A stretch of DNA of 64,000 nucleotides from a candidate division WOR-1 bacterium RIFOXYB2_FULL_36_35 (GTDB lineage Bacteria > Margulisbacteria > WOR-1 > XYC2-FULL-46-14 > XYC2-FULL-37-10), in assembly GCA_001771505.1 (NCBI GenBank), contig MEUA01000017.1, positions 1 through 64,000 of the forward strand. The letters are read 5' to 3'. Position numbers and translations under genes: made by a program. Below the pieces are notes generated by a model, which saw nothing but the letters and a program-made list of their open reading frames with translations, was not told the DNA's origin and did not search any database. Positions 9,101 to 17,877 of the stretch are shown here, one piece after another. Numbering within the stretch: the stretch's first letter is position 1; every line of letters begins with the position of its first letter.

Positions 9101-10156
9101 ATGTCTGGATATGAAACAATTGTCATAAAAATTGGAAGCTCTACTCTTACGTTAGAAAACAAACTTGATGTAAAAAACCTCGAAAGAATAGTAGAGGAAA
9201 TCTCATCCTTAAAAAAGAGGATAATTATAGTTACTTCGGGAGCTATAGTTACCGGTTCCCAGAAACTTGGATTTACGACAAAACCAAAAACTATCCCCCA
9301 AAAACAGGCTGCGGCAGCTATTGGCCAGTCGGTTTTAATGCGTCAATATGAGAAAGCTTTTGAGAAATATGGAATTACAACCGCGCAGGTTTTATTAACT
9401 CGTGATGCGATTGAAAACAGAGAGCGTTATCTTAATGTCAGAAATACTATGACAACTTTGCTTAATGAAGGAGTTATTCCAATTGTCAATGAAAATGATA
9501 CGGTTGCAATTGATGAAATAAAGGTTGGAGATAACGATAATTTAGCTGCTCTTGTTGCTTCCCTTATTGGCGCAGATCTTCTTATTATGTTGACAGATGT
9601 TGATGGATTTTACATGGAGACACCTGAAGGAGTCTCTTATAAAGTAGACGAAATCAGTGAAATTACAGAAGAGATAAAACAAGCTGCCGGACATTCATCT
9701 ACTCAACTCGGGACGGGTGGGATGGCAACAAAGCTTGAAGCAATAAAGATTTGCATGGATGCGGGAGTTTATGTTGTTATAGCATATGGAAGAGAAGAAA
9801 ATGTTTTATCAAAGATTGTTTCGGGAGATAAGGAGGGGACTCTTTTTAAGACAAAGATTTCTAAGCTGGAATCCCGTAAGCGTTGGTTAGCGCACGGATT
9901 AAAAGTTGAGGGAGTGATAGTTGTTGATGATGGAGCTGTTTTGGCTTTGAAGATCCGGGGGACAAGCCTTTTGCCGGTCGGCATAAAAGAAGTTAATGGA
10001 TGTTTTGGCGCCGGAGCCCTTATATCTGTTGTTGGCGAAAAAAAAGAAGAGATAGCCAGGGGATTGGTTACATTAAGTTCCGAAGAGCTTAAAAAAGTTT
10101 TAGGGAAAAAAGGAGAACGTGAGGTTATTCATAGAGATAACCTTGTATTGTTATGA
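9101..10156 (+). CDS. proB: Glutamate 5-kinase
   Basis: This 351-residue enzyme phosphorylates glutamate, the first step of proline synthesis. It has an amino-acid-kinase domain (1-255: KIGSSTL, VTSGAI, NENDTV, LTDVDGFY, GTGGMATKLEA) and a C-terminal PUA domain (about 270-351), as in E. coli ProB (367). The last four bases overlap the proA start (ATGA), so translation is coupled. In most bacteria obg precedes proB at this position. Confidence 0.96.
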   Translation: MSGYETIVIKIGSSTLTLENKLDVKNLERIVEEISSLKKRIIIVTSGAIVTGSQKLGFTTKPKTIPQKQAAAAIGQSVLMRQYEKAFEKYGITTAQVLLTRDAIENRERYLNVRNTMTTLLNEGVIPIVNENDTVAIDEIKVGDNDNLAALVASLIGADLLIMLTDVDGFYMETPEGVSYKVDEISEITEEIKQAAGHSSTQLGTGGMATKLEAIKICMDAGVYVVIAYGREENVLSKIVSGDKEGTLFKTKISKLESRKRWLAHGLKVEGVIVVDDGAVLALKIRGTSLLPVGIKEVNGCFGAGALISVVGEKKEEIARGLVTLSSEELKKVLGKKGEREVIHRDNLVLL

Positions 10157-11397
10157 CAGAAATTTTAGATAAATGTAAAAAGGCAAAAGCTGCGGCGATT
10201 AAGCTTGGTAATATTTCTACGGAGATAAAAAATAAAGCTTTGGATGCTATGGCTGATGCTTTGGGAGAAAACTCAAAAAATATAATTGACGCCAATAAAA
10301 AAGATCTTCGAGCCGGAGAGAAAAAAGGCTTATCTCTAGCTCTTCTTGATAGATTGATGCTTAATGAAAAGAGAATTTTAGGGATTATTGATTCTCTTGA
10401 TGTTGTGAAAAAATTGAAAGATCCTGTTTTTGAGGTAATTTCGGAATGGACAAGGCCTAACGGGCTTAGAATTCAAAAGAGGAGGGTTCCTCTTGGGGTA
10501 ATCGGAATAATTTATGAAGCACGTCCAAACGTGACTGTCGATTCTGCCTCTTTATGCATGAAATCCGGGAATGCAACAGTTTTGCGCGGAGGATCTGACG
10601 CGATAAATTCAAATAAAATTCTTGCGGAGATTATAAGTTGTGCAGCCTATAAAGTTGGGATCCCTGATGGATCTATTTGCTTAATTGAAGATACTTCCCG
10701 CAAATCTTCAGAGGAACTTATGGGGATGAGGGGATATCTTGATGTCTTAATTCCTCGAGGGGGTAAGAATTTAATCCAGACAGTTATTCAGAAGGCAAAA
10801 GTTCCAACAATTGAAACTGGGGAAGGGAACTGTCATGCTTATGTTGAAAAGACTGCCGATCTTAAAATGGCGCTTGAAATTGTTTATAACTCAAAAGTTT
10901 CACGTCCTTCTGTTTGCAATGCTATAGAAACTCTTCTTGTTGATGAGGAAATTGCCGCTAAATTTCTTCCTATGATCTTTTCAGAATTAAAAGAGGCAAA
11001 TGTTGAGGTAAGAGGAGATAAAAAAGTTTTAGCTATCGATTCAAGTATAAAAAAAGCAACCGATGAAGATTGGACTACGGAGTTTTTATCGCTTATTTTG
11101 GCGGTAAAAGTGGTTAAAGATTATAAAGAAGCTGTTGATCATATTAATAGATACGGAACAAAGCATTCGGAGACTATTATTACAAAGGATAAAGAGGCTG
11201 AGAATTATTTCTTATCATATGTTGACGCTTCTTCTGTTTATGTGAACGCTTCGACGCGGTTTACAGATGGAGGGGAGTTTGGTTTTGGTTCGGAGATTGG
11301 GATATCAACACAAAAACTTCATGCCAGGGGGCCTATGGGTTTGCCAGAGCTTACTTCTTATAAGTATGTTGTGTATGGAGATGGGCAGATTAGATAA
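10153..11397 (+). CDS. proA: Gamma-glutamyl phosphate reductase
   Basis: The 414-residue product is the second enzyme of proline synthesis, reducing glutamyl phosphate to glutamate semialdehyde with NADPH. It is an aldehyde-dehydrogenase-fold protein with the expected motifs: GVIGIIYEARPNVT, ATVLRGGSDA, IPRGG, the catalytic Cys in SVCNAIETLLV near residue 255, and the C-terminal FGFGSEIGISTQKLHARGPMGL. Length is typical (about 417). It starts inside the proB stop. No proC lies in this window. Confidence 0.97.
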   Translation: MTEILDKCKKAKAAAIKLGNISTEIKNKALDAMADALGENSKNIIDANKKDLRAGEKKGLSLALLDRLMLNEKRILGIIDSLDVVKKLKDPVFEVISEWTRPNGLRIQKRRVPLGVIGIIYEARPNVTVDSASLCMKSGNATVLRGGSDAINSNKILAEIISCAAYKVGIPDGSICLIEDTSRKSSEELMGMRGYLDVLIPRGGKNLIQTVIQKAKVPTIETGEGNCHAYVEKTADLKMALEIVYNSKVSRPSVCNAIETLLVDEEIAAKFLPMIFSELKEANVEVRGDKKVLAIDSSIKKATDEDWTTEFLSLILAVKVVKDYKEAVDHINRYGTKHSETIITKDKEAENYFLSYVDASSVYVNASTRFTDGGEFGFGSEIGISTQKLHARGPMGLPELTSYKYVVYGDGQIR

Positions 11398-11430
11398 ACT
11401 TATCGATTTAATGACTGATGTATTGTGTTT

Positions 11431-11454
11431 ACTCCGATTATGATAATCGAGGTT
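11431..11454. repeat. CCCCGATT-type palindrome, diverged copy
   Basis: Reads ACTCCGATTATGATAATCGAGGTT. One mismatch in each arm keeps part of the stem. It sits between the convergent ends of proA and the orphan gene at 11480. Confidence 0.75.
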
Positions 11455-11479
11455 CATTTAGTGTTTTGGGTGTGATGGT

Positions 11480-12259
11480 TTACCATATTAGATGATTGGC
11501 CTGGTCAAGCTTTCCATACGGACTTGATTTTCTTTCTATATATGTTATTTGATCTACAAGCATTTTTGCTGTTTTTTCATTCCAAGGATAAATGTAGGCG
11601 GCTATGTCTCTTGCGATATTTCGCACGTTTAGCTTTTTTAAAGAACCCTGTTTTAACAGAGATTCAATGGCTTGCGCTAAAAATTTCCCCTGCAGTTGTA
11701 AGCGATTAATATCTTCATGGTCTTTTATATTAATATGAATTATTGGAATGGAATTTTGGAATAAAAATTTTAGAGATTCTGCCCCCAAATCTTTTCCATG
11801 TCTGCTTTGTGATAAGGAATGATCCAGTTTGCTTGCATGTTTTAATATTTCTCCAATAAAAACAACTTGTTCTTGATAATCTAATTCTGATAAAAAAGAA
11901 AAAGGATTGGTATAATTTTCAGCTTGTCTTAAAAGAGGTTTGATTTTTTTAATAGCTCTTCCTAACGTATTATAATCAGCCTCATTTTGAATATGTAATG
12001 CTTCACATTCAGGAGAAGGGAAAAGGCTGTAGTGACGACTAAAATGGCCTGTTCCGTTTAGAATGCGTAGCTCTCTTATAGGAGGATCTATTAAATGATT
12101 TATAAGTTCGCTGAAAAAAGAAGAAGTAGCATGAGATGTTTCTAACTGTCTTATATTTATCGGGATAATAGTTCCGGTTCTTCGTGGGGCACCCTGAAAT
12201 CTTTTTGTAAATAATAATTCTGTTGCTTGAGGTAAATGTACAGGAAAACTTACTGTCAT
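11480..12259 (-). CDS. Orphan protein, 259 residues
   Basis: I do not recognise this protein. It is preceded by a good Shine-Dalgarno (GAGGGGAGTGATAGAAAATG), which supports the start at 12259. There is no signal peptide or transmembrane segment. The N-terminal 60 residues are Pro/Arg-rich and extended; residues about 100-250 are predicted helical (RAIKKIKPLLRQ, FLAQAIESLLKQG). It stands alone on the minus strand between proA and nadD, breaking a gene order that is usually contiguous, which suggests later insertion. Confidence 0.8.
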   Translation of the reverse strand: MTVSFPVHLPQATELLFTKRFQGAPRRTGTIIPINIRQLETSHATSSFFSELINHLIDPPIRELRILNGTGHFSRHYSLFPSPECEALHIQNEADYNTLGRAIKKIKPLLRQAENYTNPFSFLSELDYQEQVVFIGEILKHASKLDHSLSQSRHGKDLGAESLKFLFQNSIPIIHINIKDHEDINRLQLQGKFLAQAIESLLKQGSLKKLNVRNIARDIAAYIYPWNEKTAKMLVDQITYIERKSSPYGKLDQANHLIW

Positions 12260-12411
12260 TTTCTATCACTCCCCTCTATACTATATTATCTGCTCTTTTG
12301 CTAAAAAATTTCACTTTATCAAGGGAGATCGATACTGCTATTTTTTCATAACTATACTACTAATTTTAATAAAATCAAGCATGAAGAAAAAAGATGTTGT
12401 ATACTACAAAC

Positions 12412-13035
12412 GTGGGGAGACAAAAAAAAATTAAAAGACTTGGCATTATGGGAGGGACATTTGATCCTATTCATAAAGGACATATCGCATTGGCAAAAGC
12501 GGCAAAAAGAGAATTTATTCTTGACGGAATAGTTTTTATGCCTTCCGGAAATCCGCCACACAAAGATATATCTAAAGTTACAGATAAAGAAGATCGCTAC
12601 CAAATGGTTCAAATAACAATCAAGAAATATAAAAGTTTCTTTTTATCAAGACTTGAAATGGATCGACAAGGGGTTTGTTACGCTGTTGATACTTTTAATG
12701 AGTTAAAAAGAAAATATGGCAGTAATACCAAATTATTTTATATCATGGGGATGGATTCTATTCTTGAAATTTTAGACTGGAAAAAGCCACTTGAACTTTT
12801 TACTCTTTGTGAATTTATCGTTGGGACAAGACAAGGAGCAAAAATCCGGACATTTAAAAGACTACTTAAATTTCCACCGCTGCAAAAAGAGATAGACAAA
12901 ATTCATCTTATGGAGCTTAAGGAGGACATTTCTTCATCGAATATTCGCTCAAAGCTTAAAACCGGAAAATCTGTTGCAAGGCTTGTGCCGAGAAATGTTT
13001 TAAAGTATATAAGAGAAAAAGAATTGTATAATTAA
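12412..13035 (+). CDS. nadD: Nicotinate-nucleotide adenylyltransferase
   Basis: NadD transfers AMP to nicotinate mononucleotide in NAD synthesis. It has the nucleotidyltransferase start motif GGTFDPIHKGH, then MPSGNPPHKD, and the C-terminal ISSSNIRSKLKTGKS (the ISSTxIR motif). The start is uncertain: GTG 12412 (207 residues) lies 6 nt after a TATACT (12400-12405), like the other leaderless genes here, whereas ATG 12394 would place that box inside the gene. The conserved domain begins about 10 codons later in either case. The TAA stop (13033-13035) lies in the left TTAA of a palindromic repeat. nadB is also in this window, at 21669. Confidence 0.93.
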   Translation: MGRQKKIKRLGIMGGTFDPIHKGHIALAKAAKREFILDGIVFMPSGNPPHKDISKVTDKEDRYQMVQITIKKYKSFFLSRLEMDRQGVCYAVDTFNELKRKYGSNTKLFYIMGMDSILEILDWKKPLELFTLCEFIVGTRQGAKIRTFKRLLKFPPLQKEIDKIHLMELKEDISSSNIRSKLKTGKSVARLVPRNVLKYIREKELYN

Positions 13036-13060
13036 TCCCGATTATCCTAATCGGAATTAA
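13032..13060. repeat. CCCCGATT-type palindrome bounded by TTAA, overlapping the nadD stop
   Basis: TTAATCCCGATTATCC, then TAATCGGAATTAA; TTAA stands at both ends. The nadD stop codon lies within the left TTAA. Confidence 0.8.
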
Positions 13061-13074
13061 CCTGGGAGGATGAA

Positions 13075-14334
13075 ATGAAAATACCAAATTCGGAAAAGAC
13101 GATATTAAATAATGGCTTGACAGTTATTACTGAAAGTATACCAAGTCTCCGATCCGCTGCTTTTGGAATAGTTGTCGGTGCCGGGTCTGGCGATGAACTT
13201 AAAAATGAAGAAGGGCTGACTCATTTTATAGAGCATATGGCGTTTAAAGGGACTGACAGGCGTTCTGCTTTTCAAATTGCTTCCGAACTTGATGCGGTTG
13301 GCGGAAAAATGAATGCTTATACGAGCAAAGAGTATACTCTTTATTATTCGGTAGTGTTAAGTACACACCTGAGTGTTGCAGTTGATGTTATAAGTGATAT
13401 CTTTTTGAATCCTCTGTTAAAAGAAGAAGACATTCAGATGGAAAAAGGGGTAATCTTAGAAGAGATAAATATGTATGAAGATACCCCTGACGAATTGGTC
13501 CATGATCTTTTTTATAATGCAATTTTGCATGGCCATCCAATTGGGAAGTCAACACTTGGAACAAAAGAGACTGTTTCTGGGTTTGAAAAAAACTCATTCA
13601 TAAAATATCGTGATCGATTGTATAAGCCGGACAATGTAATTATTTCTGGGGCCGGTGATGTTGATCATAAAAATTTAGTTTCAATGCTTGAAAAAGCTTT
13701 TGAAAATTTCCAGGGGGAAAAAAAATCAAAAGAAAATGTCCTTCCTGATATAAAAAGAGATATAAAAATCAAAAAGAAAGATACGGAACAGGTCCATTTG
13801 TGTCTGGGAACAAAAGGGGTATCCCAGCTAGATGATGATAGATATACCCTCTCTGTCCTTGACACAATTTTAGGGGGATCAATGAGTTCCTGGTTGTTTC
13901 AGGAGGTTAGAGAGAAAAGGGGGCTTGCCTATTCAATTTATTCAACTGCTCAGCCATTTAGGGATTTTGGTATTTTTTATGTTTACGCGGGGACTGAAAA
14001 GAAGAATGTTAAGCAGGTCATTGATTTAACTCTCGAACAGTTTAAAAAGATGAAACAAGATGGGATCTCGGAGGAAGAGCTTTCCCGCGCAAAAGAGCAT
14101 TTAAAGGGCGGGCTTGTTTTGGGGCTTGAATCAAGCTCTGCTAGGATGAGTTATATTGCAAAATCTGAATTTTTCCATAAAAAGACGATTTTTATTGAAG
14201 AGATTTTTAATAAGATCGATAAAATTTCACAGAAAGATATAATTAGGTTAGCGCAAAAGATTTTTGATGATAAATATTTAACATTGGCTGTGATTGGAGA
14301 TGTTTCTGATGTTCATCCCGATTATTTACGGTAA
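13075..14334 (+). CDS. M16 family zinc peptidase (processing-peptidase-like)
   Basis: This 419-residue protein has the inverted zinc motif HxxEH as H50, E53 and H54 (LTHFIEHMAFKGT), and the downstream EEINMYEDTPDELVHD region that supplies the third ligand. The second, inactive M16 half starts near residue 190 and contains REKRGLAYSIYS. Length and motifs match the bacterial PqqL/YmxG-type family that resembles mitochondrial processing peptidase. There is no signal peptide, so it is probably cytoplasmic. A strong SD (GGGAGGATGAAATG) fixes the start. In many bacteria this gene follows pnp; here they are 6 kb apart. Confidence 0.93.
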   Translation: MKIPNSEKTILNNGLTVITESIPSLRSAAFGIVVGAGSGDELKNEEGLTHFIEHMAFKGTDRRSAFQIASELDAVGGKMNAYTSKEYTLYYSVVLSTHLSVAVDVISDIFLNPLLKEEDIQMEKGVILEEINMYEDTPDELVHDLFYNAILHGHPIGKSTLGTKETVSGFEKNSFIKYRDRLYKPDNVIISGAGDVDHKNLVSMLEKAFENFQGEKKSKENVLPDIKRDIKIKKKDTEQVHLCLGTKGVSQLDDDRYTLSVLDTILGGSMSSWLFQEVREKRGLAYSIYSTAQPFRDFGIFYVYAGTEKKNVKQVIDLTLEQFKKMKQDGISEEELSRAKEHLKGGLVLGLESSSARMSYIAKSEFFHKKTIFIEEIFNKIDKISQKDIIRLAQKIFDDKYLTLAVIGDVSDVHPDYLR

Positions 14335-14345
14335 AATCAGAAATT

Positions 14346-14368
14346 CACCCTGATTATGATAGGGGTTA
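14346..14368. repeat. Decayed CCCCGATT-type palindrome
   Basis: CACCCTGATTATGATAGGGGTTA. The arms match imperfectly and the AATC of the right arm is lost. It lies 11 nt after the M16 peptidase stop. Confidence 0.5.
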
Positions 14369-14397
14369 TAAATTGTTGAAACTTTAGGATATGAAAC

Positions 14398-14967
14398 TTA
14401 TCTTAGATAAAGACCATAACCCATTTCTTCTCTTAATATCATAGACAATCCATAAGCAATTGATTCAAGTTTTGATCGATATCTTCTCATGATTTCTGCC
14501 ATAGCATCTTCATCTAGCCCTCCAGTATTTGGTTCTTCTGGAATGACTATGTTAAGTTTAGTAAATCTTTCAGTTGGCAATAATTTGTGTAAACTTTCGC
14601 GATAAGAAAGACATCTTTGTCTTACCTCTTCCGCGTTTTTTCTTAATATGCGAGATTTTTGATTAGGATTTATCTCTTCTAAATATGCTTTTAACTCTTT
14701 TCTGTTTTCTATGAGTTTTATCAGGTGGTTTTTTGTAACTGGCATCCCCCATTTTTTAACCCTATCAGCTAAACTGGTAAGCGCCACTTCATCAATTTTG
14801 TTGTAATCTTGAAGAGATGTGATTCCATCAACTGTTTTTAGAGATGCAATTAGTTCTTCAGTTGATTTTGGTTTATGTAATTCTTCTAAAGAATTAAGTA
14901 AACTGTCTATCGATTCTTTTTCTGTGACTGTTTTTATATTAAAAGATATTAATTTGAAGTTTAACAT
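14398..14967 (-). CDS. Orphan protein with KxxSF/GxP N-terminal domain (member A)
   Basis: 189 residues, function unknown. The N-terminus MLNFKLISFNIKTVTEKES and the later WGMPVTKNHLIKLI align with the proteins at 48480 and 53101, sharing K-[LV]-[IV]-S-F-[NS], a V-x-[KR]-E step, LL, and G-[FM]-P-[VFL]. Compared with those, about 30 extra residues lie between the two blocks. The remainder is charged and helical, and the C-terminus ends RYRSKLESIAYGLSMILREEMGYGLYLR in substance. There is no signal peptide or membrane segment, and no clear SD. It is convergent with the M16 gene. Confidence 0.8.
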   Translation of the reverse strand: MLNFKLISFNIKTVTEKESIDSLLNSLEELHKPKSTEELIASLKTVDGITSLQDYNKIDEVALTSLADRVKKWGMPVTKNHLIKLIENRKELKAYLEEINPNQKSRILRKNAEEVRQRCLSYRESLHKLLPTERFTKLNIVIPEEPNTGGLDEDAMAEIMRRYRSKLESIAYGLSMILREEMGYGLYLR

Positions 14968-15105
14968 TATATTTATTTATTATCTTAATTTTCCAAGAGG
15001 AATTTCAGTCGGAAGAATAATATATTTTGTTTCACTTCTAATTTGGTACTATAATATGGTAGAATTATTTAAGTTAAAGATATGACCTGGAGAAGGGATT
15101 AAATT

Positions 15106-15789
15106 TTGACAGATTATTTTATAGAATTAAAAAAATTGCTTGTACAGCCGATTTTGTTTTTTACAAAAATGCCTGAGGGGGAATGGTATGAAGGGGCGGT
15201 AACATTTGTAGGAATTACCTCGATGATTTTGTCTTTGCTTGCGACTTTTGTTGTTTTTATAACTCAATATTTTCCAATAGGAGGAACCCTTTTAGAAGAA
15301 GTTTCTGGCTTTAAAATATTAATTGTTTCTCCCATTGTTTTTGTTTTAATTTTTGTTTTTTTTGTTATAACTTTTTCTTCTTTTTTTATCTTTTTTCTTG
15401 CGGCTATTTTAGCAATGTTTTCTTTTCTTGGTGTTTTAATTTTTTGGGGAGGAAATATTTTAGGGGGGAAGGGAGCTTTTATAAAAGATATTAAGGCGTC
15501 TTTTTATTCTTCAGGTGTTACCTTGGTCCTTGCAGCGCCGATTATCTTTGTTCTTTTAGTAAAAAATGGGGCTATGGACTTTACAAATTTTAGAATAGGG
15601 TATAATATGATATACGGTTTTACTGTCTTATTCCTCTATGGCTTACAAGCTATCATAGCCCGTAAAGTCCATGGGCTTAGAAAGTGGAAAGCATTTATTG
15701 TAGCGCTTTTACCTTTCTTGTTTTTGATTATTGTGGGTATTTTGGTGGATAAAATAGTTTTGACCAAGATCAGTCCATGGATTACCTAG
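15106..15789 (+). CDS. Yip1-like polytopic membrane protein
   Basis: 227 residues starting at TTG 15106, 14 nt downstream of GGAGAAGGG. It has a short cytoplasmic N-terminus (ELKKLLVQPILFFTKMPEGEW) and about five hydrophobic segments (near 35-55, 70-110, 137-152, 165-187, 195-215). The Phe-phe-xx-Met-Pro opening and the even spread of membrane segments resemble bacterial Yip1-domain proteins (PF04893), often annotated without function. It sits 45 bp upstream of the por operon, but I see no functional link. Confidence 0.7.
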   Translation: MTDYFIELKKLLVQPILFFTKMPEGEWYEGAVTFVGITSMILSLLATFVVFITQYFPIGGTLLEEVSGFKILIVSPIVFVLIFVFFVITFSSFFIFFLAAILAMFSFLGVLIFWGGNILGGKGAFIKDIKASFYSSGVTLVLAAPIIFVLLVKNGAMDFTNFRIGYNMIYGFTVLFLYGLQAIIARKVHGLRKWKAFIVALLPFLFLIIVGILVDKIVLTKISPWIT

Positions 15790-15833
15790 AAATATAAACA
15801 TTTGTTTTTTTATTATTGAGAGGAGTTTATGTA

Positions 15834-16415
15834 ATGAGTAAAGATTTGTTTGAAGTAAGATGGCATGGTAGGGGGGGGCAGGGAGCTAAAACTGCTTCAC
15901 TTTTATTTGGGGATGCTGCTTTGGATTCTGGCATGTATATTCAAGCTTTTCCCGAGTATGGACCTGAAAGAATGGGAGCGCCTGTCGCTTCTTTTAACCG
16001 TTTATCCAAAAAGCCTATAAATGTTCATTGTTCTATAAGTAGTCCGGATTTGGTTGTAGTTTTAGATCCCACTTTAATGGGGAAAGTTGATGTGACAGAT
16101 GGCCTGCTTGAAAATGGAAATTTAATTGTAAATACATCGTTAACCGCAGAAGAGGTTAGTAAAAATCTTAATAACAAAAACAAAATCAATGTTTTTGTCG
16201 TGGATGCGTCAGGAATTTCAAAAACTGAAATTGGGCAAGATATACCAAATACTCCTATGTTGGGAGCTATGCTTAAAGTTTCGGGGCTACTTGACTTTGA
16301 CAAAACAATAAAAGGGATTGAATTAAAATTAAAAAAGAAGTTTGCCAATAAACCGGAAATAATAGAAGGAAACATTAAGGCTATTAAGCGTGCTTATGAG
16401 GAGGTAACATCTTAA
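15834..16415 (+). CDS. porG: Pyruvate:ferredoxin oxidoreductase, gamma subunit
   Basis: 193 residues from ATG 15834, preceded by GAGAGGAG. It carries the gamma-subunit signature WHGRGGQGAKTAS at the N-terminus and the AFPEYGPERMGAPV segment. In four-subunit 2-oxoacid:ferredoxin oxidoreductases the gamma subunit contributes to coenzyme A handling. It is the first gene of porG-D-A-B, separated by 1, 0 and 3 nt, with each later gene read from the same transcript. Subunit sizes and the beta-subunit motif favour pyruvate as substrate. Confidence 0.93.
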   Translation: MSKDLFEVRWHGRGGQGAKTASLLFGDAALDSGMYIQAFPEYGPERMGAPVASFNRLSKKPINVHCSISSPDLVVVLDPTLMGKVDVTDGLLENGNLIVNTSLTAEEVSKNLNNKNKINVFVVDASGISKTEIGQDIPNTPMLGAMLKVSGLLDFDKTIKGIELKLKKKFANKPEIIEGNIKAIKRAYEEVTS

Positions 16416-16416
16416 A

Positions 16417-16713
16417 GTGAGTAAAAAATTATTAGGAGTTAAAGAACTTCAAATGGGTGATGTTTTGGACGCTGGAACTGCTATTCAATTTGAAACGGGT
16501 GATTGGAGATCAAGAAGACCTGTTTTTCATAAAGATATATGTATTGATTGCAAAAGATGTTGGTTGTATTGTCCTGACATTGCGATTCTTTTAGATGAAA
16601 ATAAAAAAGTTTCAGGCATAGATTATAAACATTGCAAAGGCTGTGGCATCTGTTCATATGAATGCCCCACAAAACCAGAAAAGGCAATAACCTTGGAAAA
16701 GGAAGTGAAATAA
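16417..16713 (+). CDS. porD: Pyruvate:ferredoxin oxidoreductase, delta (ferredoxin-like) subunit
   Basis: 98 residues starting at GTG 16417, with AGGAGG about 13 nt upstream inside porG. Two 4Fe-4S motifs are present: CIDCKRCWLYCPD from residue 42 and CKGCGICSYECP from about residue 73. They relay electrons from the catalytic subunits to external ferredoxin. The second motif is followed by the usual short tail ending EKAITLEKEVK. Confidence 0.94.
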   Translation: MSKKLLGVKELQMGDVLDAGTAIQFETGDWRSRRPVFHKDICIDCKRCWLYCPDIAILLDENKKVSGIDYKHCKGCGICSYECPTKPEKAITLEKEVK

Positions 16714-17874
16714 ATGACAGTTGCAGCAAAAACCGGAAATGAAGCAATGGCTGAGGCCATGAGACAAATAAACCCTGATGTAGTAGCCGCATATCCTATT
16801 ACGCCAGCAACTGAAATTGTTATGATTTTTGCGCAATTTTTGGCGGACGGGCTTGTTGACACAGAATATGTTCCTGTAGAATCGGAGCATTCTGCTATGT
16901 CTGCTTGTTTGGGGGCGGCTGCGGCTGGGGCTCGTGTTATGACGGGGACATCTTCTCAAGGGCTTGCTTTAATGTATGAAATTTTACCTATTGTATCGGC
17001 GCTTAGACTTCCAGTTGTTATGTGTGAGGTTAATCGAGCTTTATCTGGTCCTATTAATATTCATTGTGACCATTCAGATACAATGTCAGCCAGAGATTTT
17101 GGCTGGATACAGATTTTTGCTGAAAATTCACAGGAAGGTTATGACGGAACAATTCAAGCTATAAAAATAGCGGAAAAAGCTTCTCTTCCTACAATGGTTA
17201 CAACTGACGGTTTTATTATAAGCCATTGTATGGAGAAGATAGAAATGCTTGAAGATAAAGATGTTAAAAATTTTATCGGAGAGTATAAATTAAATAAATC
17301 TGTTTTGGATATAAATGCGCCAACAACAAGAGGAGCCCTTGATCTTCAAGATTATTATTTTGAACACCGTTATCAAACGGCGGAGGCTATGACGGCTTCT
17401 AAAAATATAATTCTTGAGGTTGCAAAAGAATTTGGTGATAAGTTTGGCAGGCAGTATGGGGTTATAGAAGAGTATAAAATGGAGGATGCGGAAAGAGTTA
17501 TCATTGCTTTGGGATCAACCTGCGGAACTACCAAAGTTGTTGTTGATGAGCTAAGGGATAAGGGAGAAAAGGTTGGCTTGTTAAAGATTAGGGTTTTTAG
17601 GCCGTTTCCCGCGGAGGAAATAGCAAAAGCGCTATCAAAAGCCTTGGTTGTTGCTGTTTTGGACAGGTCTGATTCTTACTCAGGACAAGGTTCCCCTGTT
17701 TACACTGAAGTTCTTTCTGCATTATTTAATTCCCCATCCAAGCCTAAAGTTGTAAATTATGTATATGGGTTGGGGGGAAGAGATATAAATACGAATGATA
17801 TAAAATCTGTTTTTGAAAATTTAAAAAAGGTCGAGGATTTAAAAGATAAAAATTATCTTGGAGTGAGGATGTAA
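16714..17874 (+). CDS. porA: Pyruvate:ferredoxin oxidoreductase, alpha subunit
   Basis: 386 residues, normal for PorA. It has the pyrimidine-domain motif AAYPITPATEIV near residue 26, VPVESEHSAMSACLGAAAAGA, and the transketolase-C-like region after about 240 (VIIALGSTCGTTKVVVDELR). With beta it forms the TPP-dependent catalytic core that converts pyruvate and CoA to acetyl-CoA, CO2 and reduced ferredoxin. The ATG follows the porD stop with no gap. The nearby pta could convert acetyl-CoA onward, though it is 44 kb away. Confidence 0.96.
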   Translation: MTVAAKTGNEAMAEAMRQINPDVVAAYPITPATEIVMIFAQFLADGLVDTEYVPVESEHSAMSACLGAAAAGARVMTGTSSQGLALMYEILPIVSALRLPVVMCEVNRALSGPINIHCDHSDTMSARDFGWIQIFAENSQEGYDGTIQAIKIAEKASLPTMVTTDGFIISHCMEKIEMLEDKDVKNFIGEYKLNKSVLDINAPTTRGALDLQDYYFEHRYQTAEAMTASKNIILEVAKEFGDKFGRQYGVIEEYKMEDAERVIIALGSTCGTTKVVVDELRDKGEKVGLLKIRVFRPFPAEEIAKALSKALVVAVLDRSDSYSGQGSPVYTEVLSALFNSPSKPKVVNYVYGLGGRDINTNDIKSVFENLKKVEDLKDKNYLGVRM

Positions 17875-17877
17875 ATA

